Source: Dipteris shenzhenensis (lineage: Eukaryota > Polypodiophyta > Polypodiopsida > Gleicheniales). From it: a stretch of 64,000 bases of DNA. The translations under genes were made by a program, and so were the position numbers. This document shows positions 11,420 to 22,399 of this stretch, one piece after another. The stretch lies in assembly GCA_047967505.1 (NCBI GenBank), contig CM106540.1; one strand, 5' to 3'. Within the stretch, counting starts at the first letter, position 1, and the number at the start of each line of letters is the position of its first letter. The notes under the pieces were generated by a model that saw only the letters and a list, made by a program, of their open reading frames with translations, was not told the DNA's origin and searched no databases.

Positions 11420-11877
11420 AGGTAGCTTTCATCAAGGAGGAGCTCTTAGAGGCCCTTAGGGGCCTCTCACCCCAGAAATGCCTAAGGGAGGATGGACTGA
11501 CCTCGACCTTATTTTGTTGCTTTTGGGAGCTCTTTCATACCCCCCTTTGGTACAATCATTGGGAGATTTTTGAGGCTCCCTTCCTTAGTCCCTGAGTTGG
11601 AGGATGGATTTGTTTGATTCCAAAGGGGGAATATAGATCTGACATTTGATGGTGCAGACCTATCACTTTGCTAGATACCACTGACAAGATCTTGGCTTAG
11701 GTCTTGAGCCTAAGGTTGTGATCCCACCTCATGTACATCATCCATGATACTCAAACACGTTTTGTTTACAATGCAACATCCTAGGAAACATCTTCAATTT
11801 CTAGGATGCTGTTGATTGAGCTCGGGAGGAGTTAGAGCCTCTTGCAATCTTTCTCTTGGATTTCATGAAGATCTAGC
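11420..11877 (+). pseudogene. L1-type LINE reverse transcriptase, 5' part (split by an LTR element)
   Basis: The plus strand reads ELLEALRGLSPQKCLREDGL, then WICLIPKGEYRSDI, WCRPITLLDTTDKILA and a HDTQTRFVYN block, in the order found at the start of L1 reverse transcriptases. It ends at 11865-11877 with LLLDF followed by a Met-Lys, the start of the catalytic D-x-x-K-A-Y-D-R block. The rest of that block, RVDWSFLDGTM, is found at 14490, beyond the LTR element. Internal stops mark it as a pseudogene. Confidence 0.75.
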
Positions 11878-12156
11878 TATTGAAAAAATCTTCTATTATA
11901 AGCAAGAGAATGCATGGGTGAGAGGGTGATTAGCAAGCCAATGAGATGCAGGCTTGTGGATTGGGGATATTAAAGACCCTAATCCTAATCTTTATATAAG
12001 AACACACATGGGGGAAGTGTGTGGGTGTGGAATGAAATCCAAACATAGGAGTTGGATATATGTGGCTCATGGTGTCTCTCTCTCATCCTCTCATGTGAGC
12101 TTCCACCCTCATTTGATTCTCCTCTCTTTGAGCATAGTGATCCATTTCTTTCTACA
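11878..12156 (+). repeat. 5' LTR of the gag-only element
   Basis: Starts tattgaaaaaatc (the 3' LTR has the canonical tgttgg) and ends tttctaca. It holds a TATA-like ctttatataagaa at about 11991. It aligns along its whole length with 14206-14484 with scattered substitutions. Confidence 0.9.
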
Positions 12157-12169
12157 TGGTTTCAGATCC
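12157..12169 (+). other. Primer-binding site (initiator Met tRNA type)
   Basis: tggtttcagatcc directly after the LTR end. It resembles the Copia consensus tggtatcagagc, used for minus-strand priming, with a few changes. Confidence 0.75.
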
Positions 12170-13298
12170 TTGCCATTCCTCTTTCACTTCCCACTTGCCA
12201 CTGATAGAGATGTTTGTGAACTGTAGCTTTATTGCTTAGTTTGCCAGGCATGTTTTTTTTGAAGCTATTGAAGGTCGTTATATGAAGGATTGATTGCTGG
12301 AGTGACTGTGTGGAGCATACTCTGCTGCTTGTTTTTTTTCCGTAGATGTTCATAGTTTGTGGCTATTTTTTATCTGTAAGCGGCTGTTTCCAGAAGGGAG
12401 CTTGGCTTTTTGTGGACTTTAATCTTCATTCAGCACCTTCACAATAGAGGCAATGCTTCCTCTCCTTGAGATCTTCATTTTCTATTTCATTGACCACTCT
12501 CAGAGGCAACATCACAAACTGCTCCTGTTGAAGTTTGCCTCTGCTGCTGCTATTGATGTTGTCAAAAGTGCAACATGATACCGCGGCTCTCTTGGCAATT
12601 GAAACAACCATAATCAATCTATTACACAAGCTCTATTGAAAGCTTGAAGGGCTCATTGTCTTATTGTAGTTTTTGATGCATTTGTTTAGCAAGTGACTTG
12701 AAGGATGCAGTCCCTTGTTCCATAGCAAACTCCAGCAAGCGAATATACTTTGGAGAGATCTTTGTGTGTGGCAGTCATTCTCAGATCATTGCGACATAAT
12801 CATAGCTGTGTTTTGGTTTCCATGTTCATGGAGTCTTCTGTAAGTGATGACACATTTTTGCTGCTTCTCCAAGCAACGAGTGACAAGCCACGGTGTTGAT
12901 TACAAGTCTGTAGGAGGCTCTCAATCTCAGAAGCTTTTTGTTACAAACCAGAGGCTCAGAAGCTATGAATCATCTCTGTTCATCTCCACCATAGTCTTCT
13001 CTACGCCAATGACAAGTTTCAAAGTTTTTTTGCTAACACCAATGCCAACGACCATCATTCAAAGTTTTTTTGCTAAGGTTTTGTAGACATCTATTCATCT
13101 AACACGTGGCTAGTTAATTTTTTGGCCCTCTTACCTTTTCACTAAGATTCTAGGTTTAAGTCAATTGCAAGGTTGACTATGCCATTATTTGCTGTTGGGA
13201 GTTTGTTTTAAGGAGCTATTTTTGAGGCATCTATTGGTTGCTATTGCCCTCATTTTCTTTGCATATTTACCTAATTCATTGTATTCCTTTTTTTAAAA
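12170..13298 (+). other. Long untranslated leader of the gag-only element
   Basis: About 1.1 kb without a recognisable protein in any frame. It may hold packaging signals. A 21-base phrase (caaagtttttttgctaa with neighbours) recurs at 13018 and 13058. Confidence 0.5.
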
Positions 13299-14060
13299 AT
13301 GGTGACAAAAGAACTTTCTTTTGGTCATATCAAGCCATTTGATGGAGAGGGGTTTCACGCGTGGCAGACACAAGTCAAGTACTTGTTGATGTACAAAGGT
13401 TTGTGGCCTGATGTGAAAGGAACAATGAATGATGAGGATATTGAAGAGCAAGCATTGGCCATCATTGCGATGATTAACCTTCATCCACATCTCATTCACT
13501 TGGTGCTAGGAGCCATGTCACCAAAGATAGCTTGGAATGAAGTTGCATCGACTCTATGAAACAAGTGGCAAGCACTCTGTATTGCATTCAAGGTCATATT
13601 ATTTGGTTTACAATTTTTTGAAAATGAAAAGTTGAGTGAATTTATTAGTGATAGTCTCACAATGCAATTGGCTACTATTGATGCTAAGGTGGAAGAGGAG
13701 GATGTGATCGTCATGCTCTTGAAGAGCATGCCCAAGCCATATGAGAATCTCGTCACAACCTGAAAGCATCTCCCTGACCCCAACTTGGAAAGTATCATTA
13801 GTGATTTTCTCGATGAAGAGAGCAACATTAAGGGAAAGAAAGGAGACGATGCATCTACATTCACTCAAGGGCAAGCCCTATACATGGGGCATGGCAAGAA
13901 GAAAAAGTTTTTCAATGGGTTCAAAAGGTAATTTTTGTAAGAAAAAGGGTCATGATGAGGCCTATTGTTTTTTGAAAACCTTCACACAAAAAGTTTCATT
14001 GTGGTGAAATAGGTCATCTTGCAAAAGATTGTAAGAAACCACATAAAGCGGGCAACTTTG
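13299..14060 (+). pseudogene. Copia-type Gag of the gag-only element
   Basis: Starts with the ATG at 13299: MVTKELSFGHIKPFDGEG then WQTQVKYLLMYKGLWPDVKG, the N-terminal part of the Retrotran_gag/UBN2 group. A stop at 13557 interrupts it. The frame continues as FISDSLTMQLATID, VIVMLLKSMPKPYENL and DPNLESIISDFLDEE. Two zinc-knuckle remnants follow, NFCKKKGHDEAYC (about 13930) and FHCGEIGHLAKDC (about 13995), each missing its first Cys. Gag coats the RNA and forms the particle. With a mid-frame stop and broken knuckles, this copy is not functional. Confidence 0.78.
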
Positions 14061-14192
14061 TAAGCTCGTCAAATGACACTTCTGATGAAATCCTCTAAGT
14101 GAAACAGGAATATGCATCTTGTACATTGGTACTTCCTGCTGCATGCTATGTAATCTTGTATGCAATGCTCAACATGTAAGTTTTACATGTTG

Positions 14193-14205
14193 GCATTGAG
14201 AGGGA
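14193..14205 (+). other. Polypurine tract of the gag-only element
   Basis: gcattgagaggga immediately before the 3' LTR, the expected plus-strand priming site. A nearly identical attgagagggca precedes the LTR of the Copia at 55842 on the other strand. Confidence 0.7.
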
Positions 14206-14484
14206 TGTTGGAAATCTCTTCTAGTAGAAGCAAGAGAGTGCATGGGTGAGTGGGTGATTTGCAAGCCAATAAGATGCAAGCTTATGGATTGGGGATAAGG
14301 ACCCTAATCCTAATCTTTGTATAAGAACACACATGGGTGAAGTGTGTGGGTGTGGAATGGAACCCAAACATATGAGTTGGATATGTGTGGCTCATAGTGT
14401 CTCTCTATCATCCTCTCATTTGAGCTTCCACCCCCCTTTGAGTCTCCTTTCTCCTTTGAGCGTAGTGATCCACTTCTTTCTACA
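14206..14484 (+). repeat. 3' LTR of the gag-only element
   Basis: Begins tgttggaaatc and ends tttctaca, so it has TG...CA ends. It aligns base by base with the 5' LTR. Confidence 0.9.
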
Positions 14485-15830
14485 TTAACAGGGTGGACTG
14501 GTCCTTTTTGGACGGCACCATGCAAAGTTTGTGCTTCTCAAAGTAGTGGATTTGAGGGGTCTCACCCTTGTACACAAGAAGCATTAGTCAAACATTAGTC
14601 AAATGTTTATCGGTGGTCACATTGGAGAGCATTTTGTATTTTCCCATTCAATTTGCTAGGGATTCCCTTTAGCATCCTATGTTTTTTGTTCATGGTAGAG
14701 GTTCTAGACTGTATCTTAAGATCTTAGGCAGCAAGCCTCATGGGGATACGCCTCCCGATTTGCCAAGAGAAGGATCTTCTTAACTTTAAGTTTGTAGAGC
14801 TGACATGAAACTCTTCATGAAAGGATCAACAAGAGTTTGGAAGGGGTCAAGGGAGCATTAGAGATTTATTGTGAGGCCCCAAGGGCAAGAATCGACCGGG
14901 CAGATTAATTTTAGGTGGTTCATGAGATACAGGATTGGAGGGACACATGAAGTTTTAGGTGGATTCCATAATGTCACATCATGAGATACCTTGGTTGCTT
15001 GGTGGGCATTGATATTTCAATGGGCTAGCAAATAGCCCCCGAATTAGATAGTGCTTGGTGCAAGCTTCTATATTGCAACTTAGTCAAACTTTCTCTAGTA
15101 AGCAGGGACCTTGTGGTCAACTAGGTTCTTTTGGCTGTAGCTTGGTATATTGCCTCTTGCTGGAGTTTTCACAAGGGCTGCATGGGACTACTTGGGAATT
15201 TGTGTGTAACTTCTTATGGATAGGATCGGATGGTACACAGAACACTAGAGCAGAGTGGCTTGGCAGATGGTTATTTTACCATAGGCTCAAGGGGTACATG
15301 GCATCATTGATGTAAGAAGAGACCTCTTGTGGTATGAGGCCTCACACCTAGTTCCAAGCCTTGGAAGCTCTTGCTTTGGCAAGGGCTGGTCAACAACACC
15401 CCCCATACTAGAGGTTAGTGATAGCCATCCCACAGGTGGATTTTCGTAGATGCCCCCCTATAGGGAAAGTCTCTCCCTTGATGTGCAAAGCCTTCTCAGG
15501 GTTTGGTAATGCTTGTTTGGATGCTTCATCTGGGCTAGCCCTTCTTCCCTCAAGGAATTTGAGAGACAATTTTTTCACATTTTGGAGGTCAAGGATCGAG
15601 ACAGATTGATGCTTAGGCATAGTAACACTTTGGATGGGCCTTGTGGGATAGTGGACTACCTAGGGCTGTAGAGCTTGGCATCACCTTCCCGTGGAGATAG
15701 AGGCACATGTGTAGGCACTTTCACACTTGAGGGAGTAGGCATTAGGATGTGGAGGTCAAGGTGCCATTCCTAGAGTCATAACCAAAGGTCTTGCATAAGG
15801 CAGTAGGCCCACCCTGCTGGTATGGAAAGT
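14485..15830 (+). pseudogene. L1-type LINE reverse transcriptase, 3' part
   Basis: Resumes the interrupted LINE with RVDWSFLDGTM at 14493. It continues with a damaged RQGCPLAP equivalent near 14640, a FVELT block near 14800 in place of the catalytic FADD/YADD, and thumb-region blocks VYCLLLEFSQG and FVCNFLWIGSDGTQNTRA (15055-15315). C-terminal stretches such as VDFRRCPPIG follow at 15418-15609. Frameshifts and stops are frequent. Similarity fades around 15830 and no clear poly(A) tail is visible. Confidence 0.7.
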
Positions 15831-15840
15831 TTTCAAGAAT

Positions 15841-17835
15841 TGATTTTTTTACATGTATAAATAATTATTTATGTCATCCCAACCAATAAAATGTTGAGTC
15901 CTATATTCCATGTATTAGTTCATGGCCAAATCAATCTTTTCCTTGCCAGTGTATACATCCATGTACACAACCTCAGATTACATGACATGGTGTTAGATTC
16001 CTTTAAATTCTTATGATAAGGGTATCTTAATCACCCCATGATGGTGGTGAAATTTTGCCATATTGCCAATCTAGTAGCCAAAGGATTAAATTTTCGATGT
16101 CAAAAGACATCGAAATACCCACATTTCTAGATGTCATGAAAAGGATGTTTATATTTTTCAAGATCCCTTATTAGAAGAAACTAAAATAATGCACCTATAC
16201 CTCATCTATTAGACACATTCAAACATGTGAGTAAACAAATGCATTTGGATGCCCCTAGTGTGGGGGTTAAAAGCCACTGTGCCTTAACCCCGGTTATGTA
16301 CAATACTCAAACACACAAATATATATGGATGACATTAGGGTGTTTGCACCCACTAAAACTTGTGTGGCTCTCTCTTTTGGCTCTCCCTCTCTCTCACCCT
16401 CTTTCGTTTGGCTTCCGTTGTTGAGATCTCTCAACTAGTAGTAGAGCACGAGTGTTCTAATTGAGCTCGGGTGTGTGCTTTGAGCTAGAAGTATGCTGCT
16501 GCAGCTCTATGGGAGGAAGGATAAGCTCTGTTGGGTGACTTTACCTAGGTGCATCTTGGTGTGCAAAGACCTTGCAGAAAGTTCTCTGAGTGATTTTGCA
16601 GCAAAAAGGCATTTTTTGTTGATTCCCATCTTCCTTTGGATGACGACGATGATTGAGAATCCGAAATGACTTGTAGAGGCAACCATTGCTTGCTTTTGGT
16701 GTCCATTGCACTTCGGGAGTTCAAAAACCCCTTCATTCTTGAATTTGGGATCATTTTGTTGGATTTCTAACTCATTGTCTCTGCTTAAACGTTTTTATGC
16801 CAGTGTGTTGGAACTCAAGTTTGAAGCAACCATACATAGATCTGCTAGTTCCGTTGGACTCAGGAGGTCCTAAGACTTTTGTTTTATAAACATATCTATT
16901 TGCAAAAAGGTTTTTTGGTCCGTTTGTTGGACCTAGTGCTTGGGACCACAGTTTCCAAAACCGTCTATTCCATTGCGTTCTAGAGGTCGAAAAACCCCTA
17001 CTTGTCGCTCTTATGCAATTCCGTGGAGATTTGGAGAAGGTCCGTCTCTTTGAGATGTCAAATCGTCTGTTTCTCTGTCAAAAAATCCATTCAAAGTTCA
17101 AAATTTTTGATTTTTTTATTACAAGTCAATTACAAGGGTTCACTCCCCGTTTCCCATTCATCGGTTGAATTTCAGAGTTCCAGCAGAAGAGAGATATTTG
17201 CAAATTTTATTGATGAGTCCGATTATGCAGTGACACCCATGTTTTGAGGCATCCCAGTTTCCATTTTCACTAGCAGCAGTCATTGTCATGGGGCCGTGAT
17301 TTTTTGGATATACCTTGTGTCTAAGCCTTGTGTGCTCATTTGTGGTTTGCATTGGGTTATAGTGGATGCTTTACAAGCCATTTGGATGCATTGTGATTCT
17401 TGTTTTGATGCATTAATAGACCCAGATTGCCTTGTGGGATGCTTTATTGATGGACATTTAGCACACAGATGCTATTTTATGCTGAGGGACAGCTTTGACA
17501 CATTGGAGTTGATGCACTAATAGTTCTATGCTCTCTTGGATGAGACATTATTGATGCTTATGTCCATGGATGGGGTTTATGCTTAAGGCATTTGGCTCTT
17601 ATTGACATTGGGTTTCCAGTGTTTTGTCATTGCAGGTTTACATTTTCTTTTGAGCCAGATTTGCTCATATGGATGCATAGTATATGCACATGAGTCAGAT
17701 GCATTTTGATGCTTTGAGCCTTTGAGGTTTGGTGATATTACCTTCCATTTTGGCATACACATTTGGGTGCACGTGGTATTTGGTGTGATTCTTTCTTACA
17801 AGCACTAGCAGTTGGGATTTTGCTTTATTTGCATC
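15841..17835 (+). other. LTR-like and leader sequence before a Copia gag
   Basis: No protein family is visible. Around 16310-16410 there is a TATA-like caaatatatatgg followed by a CT-rich transcribed-looking block, reminiscent of an LTR. Inverted arms ggggttaa (16263-16270) and ttaacccc (16284-16291) can form a hairpin. A second LTR and a primer-binding site could not be placed, so the LTR assignment is tentative. Confidence 0.35.
16263..16291 (+). repeat. Short inverted repeat (hairpin)
   Basis: Perfect 8-base arms ggggttaa and ttaacccc, with an inner pair ggc/gcc, separated by a short loop. It lies just upstream of the TATA-like motif. Confidence 0.6.
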
Positions 17836-18795
17836 ATGGCATCCTCTTCCATGTCTAAAAAGGAGATTTTCAGAATTAAAAAGTTTGATGGGACAAAATT
17901 TTCTTTATGGAAAGAGCAGATAAGGGATGTGCTTATTCAAAAGAAGCAGATTAAACCCTTGGTAGGGATTGCAGCTGCATCTAGATATGTCTGAGGATGA
18001 TTGGAATGAGTTGGATGCATTAGCAAAGTCTACTACTCAACTTCAACTTGCAGAGTCATTTTATTTCACATTAGTAAATAAGCAGACTACGGAAGATTTG
18101 TGGAAGAAATTATGTGCCACCTATGAGAAGGAAACTGCCTCTATTAAAATTTACCTCATGAAGAGGTTGTTTGAGCTGCAGATGAAGGAGGGGATCTCCA
18201 TTGCTTCTCACTTGAATGAATTCAATATTATTTTCAGCCAACTTCAGGGCTCAGAAGATGAATTTTGATGCACAGACTAAGGCAATATTCCTCTTGTATT
18301 CATTGCCATCCTCACGAGATACCTTTCATAGAGCTATTAATGACTCTGCACCTGGTAGTGTACCGAAGTTTGATGATGTTGTGGGTAGCTTGTTGGCCGA
18401 GGAAGGAGGGGATCTCATTGCTTCTCACTTGAATGAATTCAATATTATTTTCAGCCAACTTCAGGGCTCAGAAGATGAATTTTGATGCACAGACTAAGGC
18501 AATATTCCTCTTGTATTCATTGCCATCCTCACGGGATACCTTTCATAGAGCTATTAATGACTCTGCACCTGGTAGTGTACCGAAGTTTGATGATGTTGTG
18601 GGTAGCTTGTTGGCCGAGGAGATAAGACGAAAGTCTATGGATAGCAACAAGCCGGATGCATCTTTAAATGTGCAAAGGGGCAGATCACAGTTCAAGGGGA
18701 AGTCTCAAGAAAGAGGGAAGTCTCATAGCAAATCCAGGGCACAGAACATTGAGTGTTACCATTGTGGCAAGAAGGGCCATATGAAAAAGGATTGA
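17836..18795 (+). pseudogene. Copia-type Gag with internal tandem duplication
   Basis: Starts MASSSMSKKEIFRIKKFDG, TKFSLWKEQIRDVLIQKKQ, the usual N-terminus of UBN2-type Copia Gag. A frameshift near 17970 leads to MSEDDWNELDALAKSTTQL and LWKKLCATYEKETASIKIYL. A 217-218-base duplication (18185-18619) then repeats SHLNEFNIIFSQLQG through VVGSLLAEE and throws the frame out. The last copy runs into a basic linker and the zinc knuckle ECYHCGKKGHMKKD. The final Cys codon of the CCHC motif is replaced by TGA, which ends the frame. Pol sequence does not follow. Confidence 0.85.
18185..18619 (+). repeat. 217-bp tandem duplication inside the gag
   Basis: Copy 1 is 18185-18402 and copy 2 is 18403-18619. 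They differ by a one-base deletion (gatctccattgc versus gatctcattgc) and very few substitutions, so the duplication is recent relative to the other repeats here. Confidence 0.95.
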
Positions 18796-20146
18796 TACAA
18801 GTCGATTTAGGGTGAATAGTAGATTATGTTGGAACTTGCAAGATTTTTCCAACACCAATGGATTATTATGGAGAGTTTATAGTGTCCATATTTCATGTCA
18901 AATGGTTCAAGGTGGCTCCTACTTATTTTTGCAATTGACTCAACAGATGTAAACAAGAATGAGCAAACGCATAAGCATATAAATTTGAAAGGTATTAATG
19001 GTAAGGATGAGTAATGGATATGATGTTGTGTTGCATGACAGTCCTAGCCTTGCAAACTAAAGTTGCTCTAATTTTATTTGTATGCACACTTTAGGCTGAA
19101 TCGTGTATACAAGAAAGATCAAAGCAAGCTCTTACGGCCCAAATTTTCATGGATGCCCAAAAGTTGGACAAGCCACAAATTGGTCCTTCTTCCATCGAGG
19201 GCTCCAAGGAATCTTCAAATCCTTATTACATCTTGTGATCATCTCATGATTTAAGCTAAAAATGTCATCCTTTGGTGCTAGTCTCATTGACCTAGTTGAT
19301 CAACAAGAGTCAACATGAAGCAATTGCTTAAATGTTAGCTACTTCCATATCTAGCTTCTCCTCATCCTCAACCTTAGTATCTTTAAAAACATGCCTACTT
19401 TTTTAGGCACAATTTGATCCTTTGTATCTTTAAAATTTTATCCTTTGGTGCTAGTCTCATTGACCTAGTTGATCAACAAGAGTCAATGTTAAGCAGTTGC
19501 TTACATGTTAGCTACATCCATGTCTAGCTTCTCCTCATCCTCAACATTGTATCTTTAGAAACATGCTAGGGCCAATTTAAAACTTACCGCCACTTGTCAT
19601 CTGACCAATTGGATTGGAAACCAAAAGCACATGATGACATCTCACTTGCTCACAATGTATGAAATACTTAATATTATTAATAGGTTGCAATAGAACGAGA
19701 GTAACATGTGCAAATGAAAAGCATAGGATGACATCTCACCTACTCACAATGTATAAGTAGAACAATGTGTCCATTAAGGCCAAGCCATTTGATGCCATTA
19801 CGCTTGGTTTGATAGAGTTGCGTGTTAAGCAATGATTTGCGATCTATTTATTGTAACAAGAATTGCAAGTGGATGATTGTAATGTATTTGAAAGGTAAAA
19901 ATGATACTAGGTAAGAGAGTGAGGTCAATACCTTTCTAATCTACTTGCAAAAGTTTCCTATGAATGCGAAGATGGAGCATTCCTCTCTTGGCTCATGGTT
20001 CATTTAGCAATACATGTCAAGTTTGAGTCAAAGCATTCAAAAGTTTTAATCTTTTTCTTTATAAATGTGAAATCCATCTTGAAATGTTCCATCTTCCTTG
20101 AGGTGCTAAAACCTTTTTGTTAATAGCAAGCCTTCCCTAGTGTGAC
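18796..20146. other. Unassigned, with two local tandem duplications
   Basis: No protein family is seen. A doublet with 173-base period (19267 and 19440) repeats atcctttggtgctagtctc and about 130 bases after it. A second doublet with about 90-base period repeats gatgacatctcac with cacaatgtat (19633 and 19728). Possibly the remains of the Copia interior and LTR. Confidence 0.5.
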
Positions 20147-20503
20147 GTGCTTTGGTATGAGAATCATGCTTGCCTTGTGGAGGAAGCGAAAGGGATGATT
20201 GGAGATGATGGCACGGACCTCACTAGTGTTAGCTGCCATCCCACATCCCACATGAGCTTCTGCTTTTCCCCTTTCCAACCAAATACAATGAAAAGACACC
20301 CTTTGCTAGAGTTGATGACGTTGCCAATAGCAAATTGGGTTGGAGATGATAACCAAGCACATGTTAGGGAGATGGAGCTTGCAGGATATTATAGGATAGG
20401 GTTGTTGCAACGCTAAATATGAGATGTAGCGAGGTCAACATAACACCAACGTTTGACTTGGTAGCTTATCCCAAGCGTAGAACGAGAGGCAGCCACGATC
20501 ATC
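20147..20503 (+). promoter_or_regulatory. Upstream region of the PSRP5 gene
   Basis: Less AT-rich than the flanking repeats. A TATA-like ggatattataggat lies at about 20385, some 110 bases before the start codon. An open stretch from 20147 has no family resemblance and is not called as a gene. Confidence 0.3.
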
Positions 20504-21090
20504 ATGATGGCTATGGCGCCTCACGGAACGCTCGCCCTCGCCCATTCTTCTTCCTCTACTGTCGTAGGCTCGCGCTTCCCTTCAATTTACCAGCCACCTG
20601 GTAAGTCAGCTTGGAGCGTGGGGTTTTTGCTTTCGGACATTGCAAGGAGGGAGTTTGTAGGCTATGCAGCGGCTCTGCATCTTTTTTGCGTGCCTGGAGA
20701 ATGGAAGTTTGTACGCTTGATTCACATCTAGCCTGAAATGGAAGTTAACTTCATGCTTTGCTTTGTTCAGTCGCCAGGCCGTGCTCCCTTCCAGGTAAAT
20801 TAGTGCTGCCCGATTCTGGACTCTCTCCTTTTCTCTTGGCGTCTCAGAAGGATGAATGCAGATTGGTGGCACACGCGGTAGCTGAAGTGCTAACAGGTGA
20901 AACAGAATGGGGGTCTGTCGAAGAGAAGGCTCGCTTGGATGAAATCTCAAAACTAAAGCTGGAATCGGATCTTCTGAAAAAAAAGGCAAAGCGGGCTGAA
21001 CTACGAAGGAAGAGACTCGTCAGAAAGCGTCATATGAGGAAAAAGGGCAGGTGGCCTCCCTCAAAGATGCGTAAACTAAAAAACGTGTAG
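20504..21090 (+). CDS. PSRP5: Plastid 50S ribosomal protein 5 (PSRP5/cL37), nuclear, two exons
   Basis: Two exons, 20504-20600 and 20771-21090, give 138 residues, close to the usual 140-150 of this plant-specific protein of the chloroplast 50S subunit. The intron (20601-20770) starts gtaagt, ends ttgttcag and is phase 1; splicing keeps one open frame. The N-terminus is rich in Ser, Ala and Pro and low in acidic residues, as in a chloroplast transit peptide. A charged helical stretch follows (KARLDEISKLKLESDLLKKK), then the family's signature basic tail RRKRLVRKRHMRKKGRWPPS and KMRKLKNV at the stop. The start is the first of two adjacent ATG codons; the second (20507) is equally possible. No frameshift or stop is seen, so it is probably functional. 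It is the only clear host gene in the window. Confidence 0.88.
20601..20770 (+). other. Intron of PSRP5
   Basis: Consensus donor (ctg|gtaagt) and acceptor (tttgttcag|tcg). It is phase 1, so the split codon becomes GTC. Reading straight through the intron breaks the frame, which supports its removal. Confidence 0.8.
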
Positions 21091-22399
21091 ATTTTCTGAA
21101 GTAGTCACTTTGATTCGAAGGGCCTGATATGTAAGCACAGCCATCTTCTACAAGTCACGTTGTTCTGATAGCTTTGGCTATAGATGATGTGGCCTATGTG
21201 TTCGCCACTGGTTCCACTCGGGTATAGAAAATGGAAATGTTTCCCGGCAACCTGCGACTCAATAGCTCTGAGGAATTCAAGCGTTTAACCTTTGTCATAC
21301 CACGGGTGTTTTAAAGCTGATTTCTCATTTTTTCACTTTGCCCTCCCTTTCTTGTTTGCGCCTGTTCTTCTATGTAGGATGGGCGAATCAGAGAGCATTG
21401 GTGGCGGTGTACATATCTATCAAGGTCGTTTTTTCTCCATATGTCTGACGATTGAGGCTAATTTCATCTTTCTTCTACCCCCTTATCTTCCGTCAATACT
21501 GTGTGCATGTCTTAAAACCACTTGCTCTTGTAGATTAAGTATTTTAGGCAAGGCATGCCCTGTGGATGAGAATTAGGAGAGCCCTGTCCAAGATGGCTCA
21601 ATGCCGTTGCTTAAAGGCGACTGAGCGATCTTTCACGGTTGTCCGATATTTCCACCCTTACTTGTTTTCCAAGGGCAGCAAATCAGTGTGGTTTTAGCAC
21701 GTTCTTTTTAATTCTTTTTTGTCTTTCACTGTACTTTTTATGTGCGTAGAGCCTTTTAAATTCGTTGTGTCCCATTGCTGTTTTTCCAATTTTGGCATGC
21801 CTTTTATACAAGGTTTCCACTATCTAGCTGGCACTGAAATAAGGATGTCCTATTAAACTCTCGTTTATGGACTCGTGGTGTCATTCTATGTGAGATTCTT
21901 ATAAGGCCTATTATAATCTTTATTGCTACATTGGAGTAGTTTTTTGACTAGATGTTGAACCTTGCATCATATAAGTGCTTTATTCCATGTTTTTCATTAT
22001 TCGATAGCTTCAAAGTTATGCCAGAACAAATCTACAAAGTGAATACTTATGCCTTATTTGCTATTGCATTTTTACCGTTTCTATGTTGAAATCTAATACA
22101 TCATTAGAAAGAGTATTCTACCAGGTGGGATGGGCATACGTTTATTCAAAGGGCTTCTAAATGTAGCATAGGGCATGCTTACTATGGGTTTATGTCTAGA
22201 GGTCCCTTACACAGATGCCTTAAGCGAAGCTCATTATCCTAGCTTTGCTCCTTGCGTTGCAGCCCAGTAGGGCCTTTGAGTATTCAGCCCTGCACATTTG
22301 ACATGAAGGCAGGGTGGCCACTATGAAGGCCTTACATTATGGCATTGGGTGGAGTGTGCGAATTCCTTGGTCAAGATAATTGAAGAAAAAACAACGTTT
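21091..22399 (+). other. 3' flank of PSRP5, no second gene recognised
   Basis: Probably contains the 3' UTR. A splice-acceptor-like ttcttctatgtag with an open stretch after it (21360-21430) is the only hint of another exon. Low repeat content by eye. Confidence 0.3.

Larger units (their letters stand above)
11878..14484 (+). mobile_element. Complete gag-only LTR retrotransposon (TR-GAG type), nested in a LINE
   Basis: Two related LTRs of 279 bases flank a 2.05 kb interior. A primer-binding site follows the 5' LTR and a polypurine tract precedes the 3' LTR. The only recognisable protein is a Copia-type Gag; protease, integrase and reverse transcriptase are absent and the interior is too short to have held them. 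Such elements must borrow enzymes from an autonomous Copia. Flanking bases are ctagc on the left and ttaac on the right, which fits a decayed 5-bp target-site duplication. The element lies in the DxxKAYDRVDW block of a LINE. Confidence 0.85.

Noticed and set aside
20419-20604. Alternative open frame over PSRP5 exon 1
   Set aside because: With the gtaagt donor, this frame gives a stop at the exon junction. Only the frame from 20504 splices into the conserved C-terminus.
20758-21090. Single-exon PSRP5 starting at a TTG
   Set aside because: A plant nuclear gene is expected to start with ATG. The spliced model supplies an ATG, a transit peptide and good splice sites.
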